38,359 nt of DNA, from positions 1 through 38,359 of the forward strand of contig NZ_JAAGVC010000048.1 in the NCBI RefSeq assembly GCF_010858045.1, in the 5' to 3' direction. Both the position numbers and the translations under genes were made by a program. Position 1 is the first letter of the stretch; each line of letters opens with the position of its first letter. The notes beneath the pieces are model-generated. The model ran no database searches and was not told the DNA's origin. It worked only from the letters and a program-made list of their open reading frames with translations. Shown in pieces: positions 23,718 through 30,631 of this stretch. The DNA is from Nocardia cyriacigeorgica. Lineage in GTDB: Bacteria; Actinomycetota; Actinomycetes; Mycobacteriales; Mycobacteriaceae.

Positions 23718-24775
23718 TGACGCTGGTCGAGATGGGCATCCCCGCCGTGCGGTCCGGGCGTCCCTCGCTCGACGGCCGCCCCGAAACACCGCTGCTGGTG
23801 GACCGATTCGGCCGCGTCGCCCGCGACCTCAGGGTCTCGATCACCGAGAAATGCTCGCTGCGCTGCACCTACTGCATGCCGGAAGAGGGCCTGCCCGCCA
23901 TTCCGCACGAGGAATTGCTGACCGCCGCCGAGATCGTCCGGTTGGTCGCGCTCGCCGTGCGTGAGCTGGGCATATGGGAGGTCCGCTTCACCGGCGGCGA
24001 GCCGCTCATGCGCCGCGATCTGGAAGAGATCATCGCGGGCTGCCATGCGCAGGTACCGCAGACGCCGCTGGCCATGACCACCAACGGGGTCGGTCTGGAA
24101 CATCGCGCCGAGGGACTGGCGCGCGCCGGGCTCGGCCGGGTCAACGTCTCGCTCGACACCGTCGACCGCTTCGGCTTCGCCACCCTCACCCGCCGCGACC
24201 GGCTCGACTCCGTGCTCGCAGGCATCCGCGCCGCCCGCGACGCCGGCCTGGCCCCGATGAAGGTCAACGCGGTGCTGATGCGCCAGACGCTCGCCGGTGC
24301 GCCCGACCTGCTGCGCTGGTGCCTGGACGAGGGCTGTGAGCTGCGGTTCATCGAGGAAATGCCGCTGGACGCCGATCACGAGTGGGCGCGCACGAACATG
24401 GTGACCGCGGCCGAACTGCTCGAGGTGCTCGGCACCCGATTCGAACTCACCGCCGCCGGGCGATCGGATCCGTCGGCGCCGGCGGAGCGCTGGCTGGTCG
24501 ACGGCGGGCCCGCGACCGTCGGCATCATCGCGTCGGTGACCAGGAAGTTCTGCGATACCTGCGACCGCACCCGGCTCACCGCCGACGGCATGCTGCGCTC
24601 CTGCCTGTTCAGCGATCAGGAGTTCGACCTGCGCGCGGTGCTGCGCTCGGGCGCCGATGATGCCGAGATCGCCCAGCTGTGGCGGGGCGCGATGTGGAAC
24701 AAGTGGGCGGGCCACGGCATCGACGCGGCCGGTTTCGTCCCACCCGAACGGACGATGGGAGCCATCGGTGGTTGA
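23717..24775 (+). CDS. moaA: GTP 3',8-cyclase MoaA
   Basis: A 352-residue radical SAM enzyme for the first step of Moco synthesis, GTP to 3',8-cyclo-7,8-dihydro-GTP. The N-terminal cluster motif KCSLRCTYCMPEEG lies near residue 50. FTGGEPLMRRDL follows as the SAM-binding GGEP motif. The second [4Fe-4S] cluster is in the C-terminal half (FCDTCDRTRLTADG, then LRSCLF). The protein ends in GG, as required for activity in MoaA. GTG 23717 is taken as start with the leaderless pattern; ATG 23732 is the alternative. It overlaps moaD by 8 bases. Confidence 0.94.
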   Translation: MTLVEMGIPAVRSGRPSLDGRPETPLLVDRFGRVARDLRVSITEKCSLRCTYCMPEEGLPAIPHEELLTAAEIVRLVALAVRELGIWEVRFTGGEPLMRRDLEEIIAGCHAQVPQTPLAMTTNGVGLEHRAEGLARAGLGRVNVSLDTVDRFGFATLTRRDRLDSVLAGIRAARDAGLAPMKVNAVLMRQTLAGAPDLLRWCLDEGCELRFIEEMPLDADHEWARTNMVTAAELLEVLGTRFELTAAGRSDPSAPAERWLVDGGPATVGIIASVTRKFCDTCDRTRLTADGMLRSCLFSDQEFDLRAVLRSGADDAEIAQLWRGAMWNKWAGHGIDAAGFVPPERTMGAIGG

Positions 24776-25010
24776 GGTCCGCTATTTCGCCGCCATCGCC
24801 GACGCGGTCGGCAAGGACACCGAAACGCTCGACCTACCCGCCGGGGCCACCGTCGGTGACCTGCGCACCGCCCTGGCCCGCGAGTACGGCCCCGACCTGG
24901 ACAAGATGCTCGACGTCTGCGCCTATCTCGTCGGTGACGAACTCACCCGCGATGCCGCCGTCGCGTTGCCCCCGCGCGTCGACGTCCTGCCGCCGTTCGC
25001 CGGCGGCTGA
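24768..25010 (+). CDS. moaD: Molybdopterin synthase small subunit MoaD
   Basis: An 80-residue ubiquitin-like sulfur carrier. GTG 24768 overlaps the end of moaA by 8 bases, so translation is coupled. VEVRYFAAIADAVGKDTETL is the first beta hairpin, and the C-terminus RVDVLPPFAGG carries the double glycine that is adenylated and thiocarboxylated before sulfur transfer in the MoaD-MoaE complex. An MoeB-type activating enzyme is not in the window. Confidence 0.92.
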   Translation: MVEVRYFAAIADAVGKDTETLDLPAGATVGDLRTALAREYGPDLDKMLDVCAYLVGDELTRDAAVALPPRVDVLPPFAGG

Positions 25011-25148
25011 CCGGTTTTCGCACGGGCGTGAGCGGCCGGGCAGGCTGATCCGCATCGATGTCGGCAGCGATGTCGAGAACCGCGATCGTCATCCGTCGTG
25101 CTGATGAGAGGGGTATCGGGCTCCTCCGATTCGAGGAAGGATGACGCC

Positions 25149-25862
25149 ATGCAGTACCTGGCATTGCTCGTCGGGCGCGATGACGATCCGGAAGCACTTC
25201 CGGGCAGCGCGGAGTTCGACGCGGAGGTCCAACGGTACGCGGAATTCGAGGAGCGCGTCGCCGCCGCCATCGCGGGCGGTGCGGCGCTGTATCCGTCCAG
25301 TACCGCGGTGAACGTCACCCGTGACGGTGACACCACACTGCTCACCGACGGCCCGTTCGCCGAGGGTGCCGAGGTGGTCGGCGGGTTCTACGTCTTCGAC
25401 GTGGCCGACCTCGACGAGGCCATCGGACTCGCCAGGCAGCTTCCCGCGGTCGAGACGGGTGCGGTCGAGTTGCGCCCGCTGGTGCAGTGGACCCCGCACG
25501 ACACACCAGGGGCCGATTGGTGGATGGCGCTGCTGTGGGATCGCGCCGACGCGGTGATCGTCCCGGACACCCCGGAATGGGCGGCCGCGCTCACCGAGCA
25601 CCAGCGCTTCGCCGACCGGGTCGGTGCGGCGAAACGCGGGGGCGGTGCGCTGCGGCCACCGTCATCGGCGACGACCTTGCGCATGCGGGAGGGCGAACTG
25701 TCCATCACCGACGGCCCCTTCGCCGAAACCGCGGAGGTGGTCGACGGGTTCTATCTGTTCGCGGCCCCTGATCGGCAAGCGGCCTCGGAGATCGCCGCCC
25801 AGATCCCGCTGGGCGCCAAGGGGCGCACCGAACTGCGCCAGATCGTCGACCTCGGCCAGTAG
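25149..25862 (+). CDS. Duplicated YCII/DGPF-domain protein
   Basis: A 237-residue protein with GGAAGGA a few bases before ATG 25149. It contains two copies of the YCII-related DGPF fold in tandem, about 1-115 and 120-237. Each has the DGPF motif (residues 67-70, LLTDGPFAEG, and 188-191, SITDGPFAET), preceded by a GG.AL.P.S.A loop and followed by EVV.GFY.F. Most DGPF proteins linked to ECF42 sigma factors have a single domain, so this is an internal duplication. The function is unknown; the family is thought to act with the sigma factor as effector or sensor. The sigma gene starts 7-13 bases downstream. Confidence 0.85.
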   Translation: MQYLALLVGRDDDPEALPGSAEFDAEVQRYAEFEERVAAAIAGGAALYPSSTAVNVTRDGDTTLLTDGPFAEGAEVVGGFYVFDVADLDEAIGLARQLPAVETGAVELRPLVQWTPHDTPGADWWMALLWDRADAVIVPDTPEWAAALTEHQRFADRVGAAKRGGGALRPPSSATTLRMREGELSITDGPFAETAEVVDGFYLFAAPDRQAASEIAAQIPLGAKGRTELRQIVDLGQ

Positions 25863-25875
25863 TAGCACTGTGTCC

Positions 25876-27144
25876 GTGACCACCGAGCCGGCCGAATTCG
25901 ATCGCGTCTACCGCGCCGAGTTCGGCCGGGCTGTCGCCACGCTCGCTCGGCTGACCGGCGATGTCGGTCTGGCCGAGGACGCCGTTCAGGAAGCGTTCGC
26001 CGACGCGCTGCGCACCTGGCCCCGCCGCGGCAGTCCCGACAACCCCGGCGCCTGGATCACCACCGCCGCCCGGCACCGGGCCCTCGACCGTCTGCGGCGC
26101 GAATCCTCCCGCGAGGCCAAGGAATACGCTGCCGCCCGACTCGCACCCGAGGACGAGGAGCCGGATGTGGGCTCGATCGCCGACGATCAGCTGCGCATGA
26201 TCTTCACCTGCTGTCATCCCGCGCTGGCGCCGGAATCCCGGGTCGCACTGACCTTGCGGCTGGTGTGCGGGCTGCGCACGGCCGAGATCGCGCGGGCGTT
26301 CCTGCAACCGGAATCCACGGTCGCGCAACGCCTCAGCCGGGCCAAGGCCAAGATCCGTGACGCGGGCATTCCGCTGCGGGTGCCGCCCCCGCAGCTGCTG
26401 CCCGAGCGCACTCCGGCCGTGCTGGCCTGCATCTACCTGGTGTTCACCGAGGGCTATTTCGCCACGTCGGGCCCTGAGGCGGTGCGAGATGAGCTGTGCG
26501 ATGAGGCGATTCGGCTCGGCACCCTGGTGTGCGAGCTGATGCCGGACGAGCCGGAGGCCAGGGCCCTGCTGGCGTTGATGCTGCTGACCGACAGCCGCCG
26601 CGCCCAACGTCGCGGTGCGGGCGGTGAGCTGATTCCGCTGGAGGAGCAGGATCGCCGCCGCTGGCACCGGACGAAAATCCGGGCGGGCCTCTCGTGTCTG
26701 GTCGCGGCCGCCGAGGAGGGCGGCGGCGGAAAGTACCTCGCGCAGGCCAGGATCGCCGCCGCACATGCCGTCGCCCCGAGCTGGGAGCAGACCGATTGGG
26801 CCGCCATCGTTTCCGCCTATGACGAGCTGAAGGCCGGTGCCTGGACACCCGCGATCGAGGTGAATCGCGCCGTCGCCATCGGCTTCCTTTACGGCCCGGA
26901 GGCCGGGCTCGCGGCCCTGGACGAGATCGCGGACCACCCGCGGCTCGCGGGCAACCATCTCGTCCCGGCCACGCGTGCGGACCTGTTGCGCCGGGCCGGT
27001 CGACACCGTGCGGCGGAGCGGCACTACCGCCAGGCCCTGGCGCGGATCGGCACCGATCCGGCGGCGCGGTTTCTGCGACGGCGCCTGGATGAGGTGATCG
27101 CCGCGCAGCAGGCGCACCCGGAGCAGCCGGAGCCGTCGAACTAG
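25876..27144 (+). CDS. ECF42-type RNA polymerase sigma factor with long C-terminal extension
   Basis: A 422-residue sigma factor (424 if GTG 25870 is used; neither start has a clear ribosome site). Region 2 spans ~10-75 (LAEDAVQEAFADALRTW, then WITTAARHRALDRLRR) and region 4 ~105-165 (LTLRLVCGLRTAEIARAFLQ, then STVAQRLSRAKAKIRDAG). Residues ~165-410 form the SnoaL-free, TPR-like extension typical of ECF42, beginning LPERTPAVLACIYLVFTEGY. The extension replaces an anti-sigma factor as the control element in this group and is needed for activity in Streptomyces. The partner DGPF gene directly upstream matches the conserved ECF42 context. Confidence 0.88.
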   Translation: MTTEPAEFDRVYRAEFGRAVATLARLTGDVGLAEDAVQEAFADALRTWPRRGSPDNPGAWITTAARHRALDRLRRESSREAKEYAAARLAPEDEEPDVGSIADDQLRMIFTCCHPALAPESRVALTLRLVCGLRTAEIARAFLQPESTVAQRLSRAKAKIRDAGIPLRVPPPQLLPERTPAVLACIYLVFTEGYFATSGPEAVRDELCDEAIRLGTLVCELMPDEPEARALLALMLLTDSRRAQRRGAGGELIPLEEQDRRRWHRTKIRAGLSCLVAAAEEGGGGKYLAQARIAAAHAVAPSWEQTDWAAIVSAYDELKAGAWTPAIEVNRAVAIGFLYGPEAGLAALDEIADHPRLAGNHLVPATRADLLRRAGRHRAAERHYRQALARIGTDPAARFLRRRLDEVIAAQQAHPEQPEPSN

Positions 27145-27192
27145 CGGCCGCTCAGCGCGGTCGCGCCGGCGGAGTTCGGCGAGTCGCGCGGC

Positions 27193-28017
27193 TCAGCGCC
27201 ACCAGTCGTCGAGCGGGGTGACCGGCACCGTGCGCTTGTGCCGGGTCTTCAGGAAGATGTCCTCCACCCGCTGCGCCACCTCCGCGCTGACCTCTTTGCC
27301 CTCGAGATAGTCGTCGATCTCGCTGTAGCGCAGGCCGAGTGCTTCCTCGTCGGGCAGGGCGGGGCGATCGTCTTCCAGGTCGGCGGTCGGCACCTTGGAC
27401 CAGACCGAGGCCGGTGCGCCGAGCTCCTGGAGCAGCGCCGCGCCCTGACGCTTGGTGAGGCCGGTGAGCGGAGTCAGGTCGACGCCACCGTCACCGAACT
27501 TGGTGAAGAAGCCGGTGACCGCCTCGGCCGCGTGGTCGGTGCCCACCACCAGCAGATTCTCCTGACCGGCGATGGCGTACTGGATCACCATCCGTTCTCT
27601 GGCCTTGATATTGCCGCGCACGAAATCGCGCAGCTTCGGCACCTGCAATCCCGAGGCGACCTCGGCGGCAACGGCATTGGCGCCGGGGCGCACATTGACC
27701 ACCACCGACCGCTGCGGCGCGACGAAGTTCATCGCGATCCGCGCATCCGCCTCATCGGCCTGCACGCCGTAGGGCAGCCGCACCGCGATGAAGGTGGCCT
27801 CGACACCCTCGGCCAGCAGCTCCTCGGTGGCGAGTTGGCACAGCCGCCCGGCCAGCGCACTGTCCTGGCCGCCGCTGATGCCGAGGACGTATCCCTTCGC
27901 CGGTGTGGCGCGCAGATAGTCCTTGAGGAAATCGATCCGGCGCCGGACCTCGGTTTTCGGCTCGATGGACGGCTGGACGCCGAGCTCGGCGATGATCTGT
28001 GCACGCAGGTTCCCCAT
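27193..28017 (-). CDS. nadE: NH3-dependent NAD synthetase NadE (short form)
   Basis: A 274-residue enzyme that amidates nicotinate adenine dinucleotide to NAD using ATP and ammonia. The PP-loop GISGGQDSALAGRL lies near residue 48, followed by VRLPYGVQADEADA, NIKARERMVIQYAIA, and VVGTDHAAEAVTGFFTKFGDGG. The C-terminal KTRHKRTVPVTP segment closes the active site. The nitrilase (glutaminase) domain of mycobacterial NadE is absent, so this is the ammonia-using bacterial type. It begins 6 bases after the TetR stop codon, so the regulator and nadE are probably cotranscribed. Confidence 0.92.
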   Translation of the reverse strand: MGNLRAQIIAELGVQPSIEPKTEVRRRIDFLKDYLRATPAKGYVLGISGGQDSALAGRLCQLATEELLAEGVEATFIAVRLPYGVQADEADARIAMNFVAPQRSVVVNVRPGANAVAAEVASGLQVPKLRDFVRGNIKARERMVIQYAIAGQENLLVVGTDHAAEAVTGFFTKFGDGGVDLTPLTGLTKRQGAALLQELGAPASVWSKVPTADLEDDRPALPDEEALGLRYSEIDDYLEGKEVSAEVAQRVEDIFLKTRHKRTVPVTPLDDWWR

Positions 28018-28023
28018 AGCCGC

Positions 28024-28725
28024 TCACTCTACTGGCGGATGGGGCCCCGCCACACGCCGAACGAGACCTTCCCAGTGATCGCCGATCTGCTCTCTGGTGT
28101 AGCCCTGGGCGCGGATCTGATACAGCACCAGCGCGGCGCTCAGCGCGGCGAGCAGCGCATCGGCCAGCAACGGGATGTCGCCGGGAGTCACCGCCTGCCG
28201 CAGCAGCATCGAGACGTGGGTCTTGAGCAGGTTGTAGGGCCGTCCGCCGTACCGTTCGTCGGCCGAGCCCATCTCCGCCGCCCGGTGCAGTTCGCCCTCG
28301 ACCTCGATGTCGAGCAGTCGCGCCCGCCCGAAGGCCACCAGTCGCTGCACCGGCGGGGCGCCCGGGCCCAGCGGCGGCGGCCCGAACATGAACGCCTCCT
28401 GGAACTTGCGTTCGGAATGGTCGAGCAGGGCGAGCATCAGCCCGGTCCGGTTGCCGAAGCGGCGAAAGACCGTGCCTTTGCCGACGCCGGCACGCTTGGC
28501 CAGCGCGTCCATGGTGAGTCCGTCGACGCCGTGCTCGCGCACCAGCCGCTGGGCGGCATCGAGCAGGAGCGCACGGTTGCGCGCGGCGTCGGCGCGTTCG
28601 GTGGGTTCGCTGATTCCCGGCAGCGGCGCGCCGATGTGGAGCAGCGGTCCGGCATCGCCCGCCCTGGCCGAGGTGTCGGCGGTACCGGGTATGAGGGGTT
28701 CGGGCACAGGGGTGTTGTAGCTCAC
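28024..28725 (-). CDS. TetR/AcrR-family regulator
   Basis: A 233-residue regulator if GTG 28725 is the start (GTG 28734 is possible; ribosome sites are poor). The first ~50 residues are a proline-rich extension. The DNA-binding domain is at ~52-100: LLDAAQRLVREHGVDGLTMD, then ALAKRAGVGKGTVFRRFGNR, the classic TetR helix-turn-helix. The remaining helices are the ligand/dimer domain. In the TetR_C family such proteins control NAD(P)H-dependent oxidoreductases or efflux. A perfect CGGACC-AC-GGTCCG palindrome lies between this gene and the divergent FMN reductase gene. Confidence 0.85.
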   Translation of the reverse strand: MSYNTPVPEPLIPGTADTSARAGDAGPLLHIGAPLPGISEPTERADAARNRALLLDAAQRLVREHGVDGLTMDALAKRAGVGKGTVFRRFGNRTGLMLALLDHSERKFQEAFMFGPPPLGPGAPPVQRLVAFGRARLLDIEVEGELHRAAEMGSADERYGGRPYNLLKTHVSMLLRQAVTPGDIPLLADALLAALSAALVLYQIRAQGYTREQIGDHWEGLVRRVAGPHPPVE

Positions 28726-28756
28726 TGGTGGCACGCCTACTTCGGTAGGAATTATT

Positions 28757-28770
28757 CGGACCACGGTCCG
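28757..28770. promoter_or_regulatory. Palindromic operator, probably for the adjacent TetR protein
   Basis: CGGACC-AC-GGTCCG is a perfect 6+6 inverted repeat inside AT-rich flanks. It is 32 bases from the tetR start and 55 from the FMN reductase start, the usual position of a TetR operator controlling both divergent genes. Confidence 0.6.
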
Positions 28771-28824
28771 GTTATCAACCCATAGCTTACATCGGCAGTC
28801 GCTACCAGTAGACCAGGAGAAGAC

Positions 28825-29394
28825 ATGAGCACGACCCGCATCCTCACCCTCGTCGGCAGCCTCCGCGCCGGCTCGATCAATCGCCAGCTCGCCGAGGCCG
28901 CGGTGCAGATCGCCCCGGACGACGCCGCGATCTCGATCTACCAGGGCCTGGCCGAGATCCCGTTCTACAACGAGGACCTCGACGTCGAGGGTTCGGTGCC
29001 GGCCGCCGCGCAGGCGCTGCGGGCCGCGGCCGCCGAGGCCGACGCCCTGCTGCTGGTCACCCCCGAATACAACGGCACCTTGCCCGCCGTGCTGAAGAAC
29101 GCCATCGACTGGCTCTCGCGCCCGTACGGCGCCGGTGCCATCAAGGACAAGCCGGTCGCGGTGGTGAGCGCCTCCATCAGCCCCAACGCGGCGCGCTGGG
29201 CGCACGGCGACGCGGTCAAGTCCGTCGGCGTCGCGGGCGGGCGGATCGTCGAGACCGCGCATCTGCACTTCGCCACGATCGGTGAGCGGTTCGGCGCCGC
29301 GCATCCGCGCGAGGACGCCGAGGCGCTGACCGCCCTTTCGGCCACGATCGCCGAGCTGGTCGGCGCCGCGCGAGAGGAGCTCGTCTCGGCCTGA
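28825..29394 (+). CDS. NAD(P)H-dependent FMN reductase
   Basis: A 189-residue flavodoxin-like reductase; AGGAGAAG precedes ATG 28825. The fold marks are LVGSLRAGSINRQLAEAA (FMN phosphate loop, residues 9-26), IPFYNEDLD near 50, and LLLVTPEYNGTLPAVLKNAIDW near 78-99, with the conserved PEYN flavin-contact motif. Members reduce FMN, quinones, azo dyes or chromate with NAD(P)H in the cytoplasm. Divergence from a TetR-nadE pair across a shared operator suggests that this reductase is the regulated target, perhaps induced by a quinone or nitro compound. Confidence 0.88.
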   Translation: MSTTRILTLVGSLRAGSINRQLAEAAVQIAPDDAAISIYQGLAEIPFYNEDLDVEGSVPAAAQALRAAAAEADALLLVTPEYNGTLPAVLKNAIDWLSRPYGAGAIKDKPVAVVSASISPNAARWAHGDAVKSVGVAGGRIVETAHLHFATIGERFGAAHPREDAEALTALSATIAELVGAAREELVSA

Positions 29395-29407
29395 TCCCGC
29401 GTACCGC

Positions 29408-29456
29408 CGACGGTGCCGCCCGCCTCCTTCGCCGGATGCGGGCGGCACCGTCGTTT
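29408..29456 (+). terminator. Strong terminator behind the FMN reductase gene
   Basis: CGACGGTGCCGCCCGC (29408-29423) and its exact complement GCGGGCGGCACCGTCG (29438-29453) form a perfect 16-bp stem with a 14-base loop, followed by TTT. It starts 14 bases after the stop codon. Confidence 0.85.
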
Positions 29457-29690
29457 CCGGGTCGCGACGGCCTCATGCGAGGGTGGTGACGATGGGGCGG
29501 GATAGGCGCAGGAGGCGCTCGAGGCGCTTGTGACCGACGTGATGCAAGGGTTTGCTGGGGAAGCGCCGAAGTATCGAATTGTGATCTGTGACACGGTCGT
29601 GTCGGCTTGCGAATCGACTGTCCAGGGACTTACGGCGACGAAATTTCATTCTTGTGACTCGCAACATGTCGTGTTGTTCCAAAGTGTCGG

Positions 29691-29706
29691 CCACTAGGTG
29701 TAGTGT
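29691..29706. promoter_or_regulatory. NrdR box upstream of nrdHIE
   Basis: CCACTAGGTGTAGTGT matches the NrdR consensus (ACACWATATATWGTGT type) at about 12 of 16 positions and contains a perfect CACTA-N4-TAGTG palindrome. NrdR boxes normally come as a pair about 31 bases apart. The only nearby partner is CAACA-N5-TGTTG at 29662-29676, which is weak. Confidence 0.6.
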
Positions 29707-29883
29707 CTTCGGTACTGGAGCGGGGCAAGCGAGAGCACCTAGCCCGACCCAGTGAGGACCGGCCCGAGCAGGGGATTTCGGGCCAGATCCAGGAGTTTGC
29801 GCAGCAACCAGGATCTTGCTGTCACAGGCACTGCATACGGATCACCGGCTGTGGATCAGGCATAGGAGAGAGGGACATCATCA

Positions 29884-30114
29884 ATGACCATCACCGTGTA
29901 CACCAAGCCCGCTTGCGTCCAGTGCAATGCCACCTACAAGGCCCTCGACAAGGCCGGGGTGGACTACGAAGTCATCGACATCTCCGAGAACGCCGAGGCG
30001 CGTGATTACGTCATGGCGCTGGGTTACCTGCAGGCCCCCGTGGTCGTCGCGGGCGACGTGCACTGGTCCGGTTTCCGGCCCGACCGCATCAAGTCGCTGG
30101 CCGTCGCGGCCTGA
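29884..30114 (+). CDS. nrdH: NrdH-redoxin, electron donor to class Ib ribonucleotide reductase
   Basis: A 76-residue glutaredoxin-like protein. The redox motif CVQC lies at residues 11-14 (TKPACVQCNATYKALDKAG), with cis-proline and cofactor-binding region LGYLQAPVVVAGDVHWSGFRPDRI. The C-terminal WSGFRPD motif is the NrdH hallmark that lets it be reduced by thioredoxin reductase. AGGAGAGAGGG lies upstream of ATG 29884. First gene of nrdHIE. Confidence 0.94.
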   Translation: MTITVYTKPACVQCNATYKALDKAGVDYEVIDISENAEARDYVMALGYLQAPVVVAGDVHWSGFRPDRIKSLAVAA

Positions 30115-30154
30115 TCCGACGCATCCGTCCTTCCGATGTGAGAGGGAGGTGGCC

Positions 30155-30631
30155 ATGTCCGAGTCCTCCGACGCCTCGGACAACGCGCTGGTCTACTTCT
30201 CCAGCGCGTCGGAGAACACACATCGTTTCGTCGAGAAGCTGGGTCTCCCGGCGACTCGCATACCACTGCACACCGCCGATTCGCTGCGCGTCGACGAACC
30301 CTACGTGCTGATCGTCCCCACCTACGGGGGCGGTCGGCACGTTCTCGGGGGGAGCCGGTCCGATAAGGACTTCGTACCGCGGCAGGTCGCCAAGTTCCTC
30401 AACGATCCGCACAACCGCGCCCTGCTGCGCGGAGTCATCGCGGCCGGCAACACGAACTTCGGCGAGACCTTCTGCTATGCGGGAGAGGTGATCTCGCGCA
30501 AATGCGGGGTGCCGTACCTGTATCGCTTCGAACTCATGGGAACCGCGGAGGACGTCGAGCGCGTCCGAGAGGGATTGGGATTGTTTTGGCAGCAACAACG
30601 ACAGCACCGACCGGTAAGACGGCCCGCCTAG
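30155..30631 (+). CDS. nrdI: NrdI flavodoxin-like activator of class Ib RNR
   Basis: A 158-residue FMN protein that supplies the oxidant for assembling the dimanganese-tyrosyl cofactor of NrdF. GGGAGG lies 5 bases before ATG 30155. Marks are LVYFSSASENTHRFVEKL (phosphate loop), VLIVPTYGGGRH, AAGNTNFGETFCYAGEVIS with the flavin-contact glycines, and YRFELMGTAEDV near the C-terminus. It is 40 bases after nrdH and overlaps nrdE by 46 bases. Its cognate NrdF is not in the window. Confidence 0.94.
   Translation: MSESSDASDNALVYFSSASENTHRFVEKLGLPATRIPLHTADSLRVDEPYVLIVPTYGGGRHVLGGSRSDKDFVPRQVAKFLNDPHNRALLRGVIAAGNTNFGETFCYAGEVISRKCGVPYLYRFELMGTAEDVERVREGLGLFWQQQRQHRPVRRPA

Larger units (their letters stand above)
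29395..29883. other. Gene-free leader and promoter region of nrdHIE
   Basis: This 489-base stretch holds no gene I can support. It contains the FMN reductase terminator (29408-29456) and a NrdR-like box (29691-29706). It also contains two other short palindromes, GACAC-GGTC-GTGTC near 29590 and CAACA-N5-TGTTG at 29662-29676. The region is long for a simple promoter. Confidence 0.7.

Noticed and set aside
29588..29603. GACAC-GGTC-GTGTC palindrome as a NrdR box
   Set aside because: Arm sequence and spacing do not fit the NrdR consensus; it may be an unrelated site or chance.
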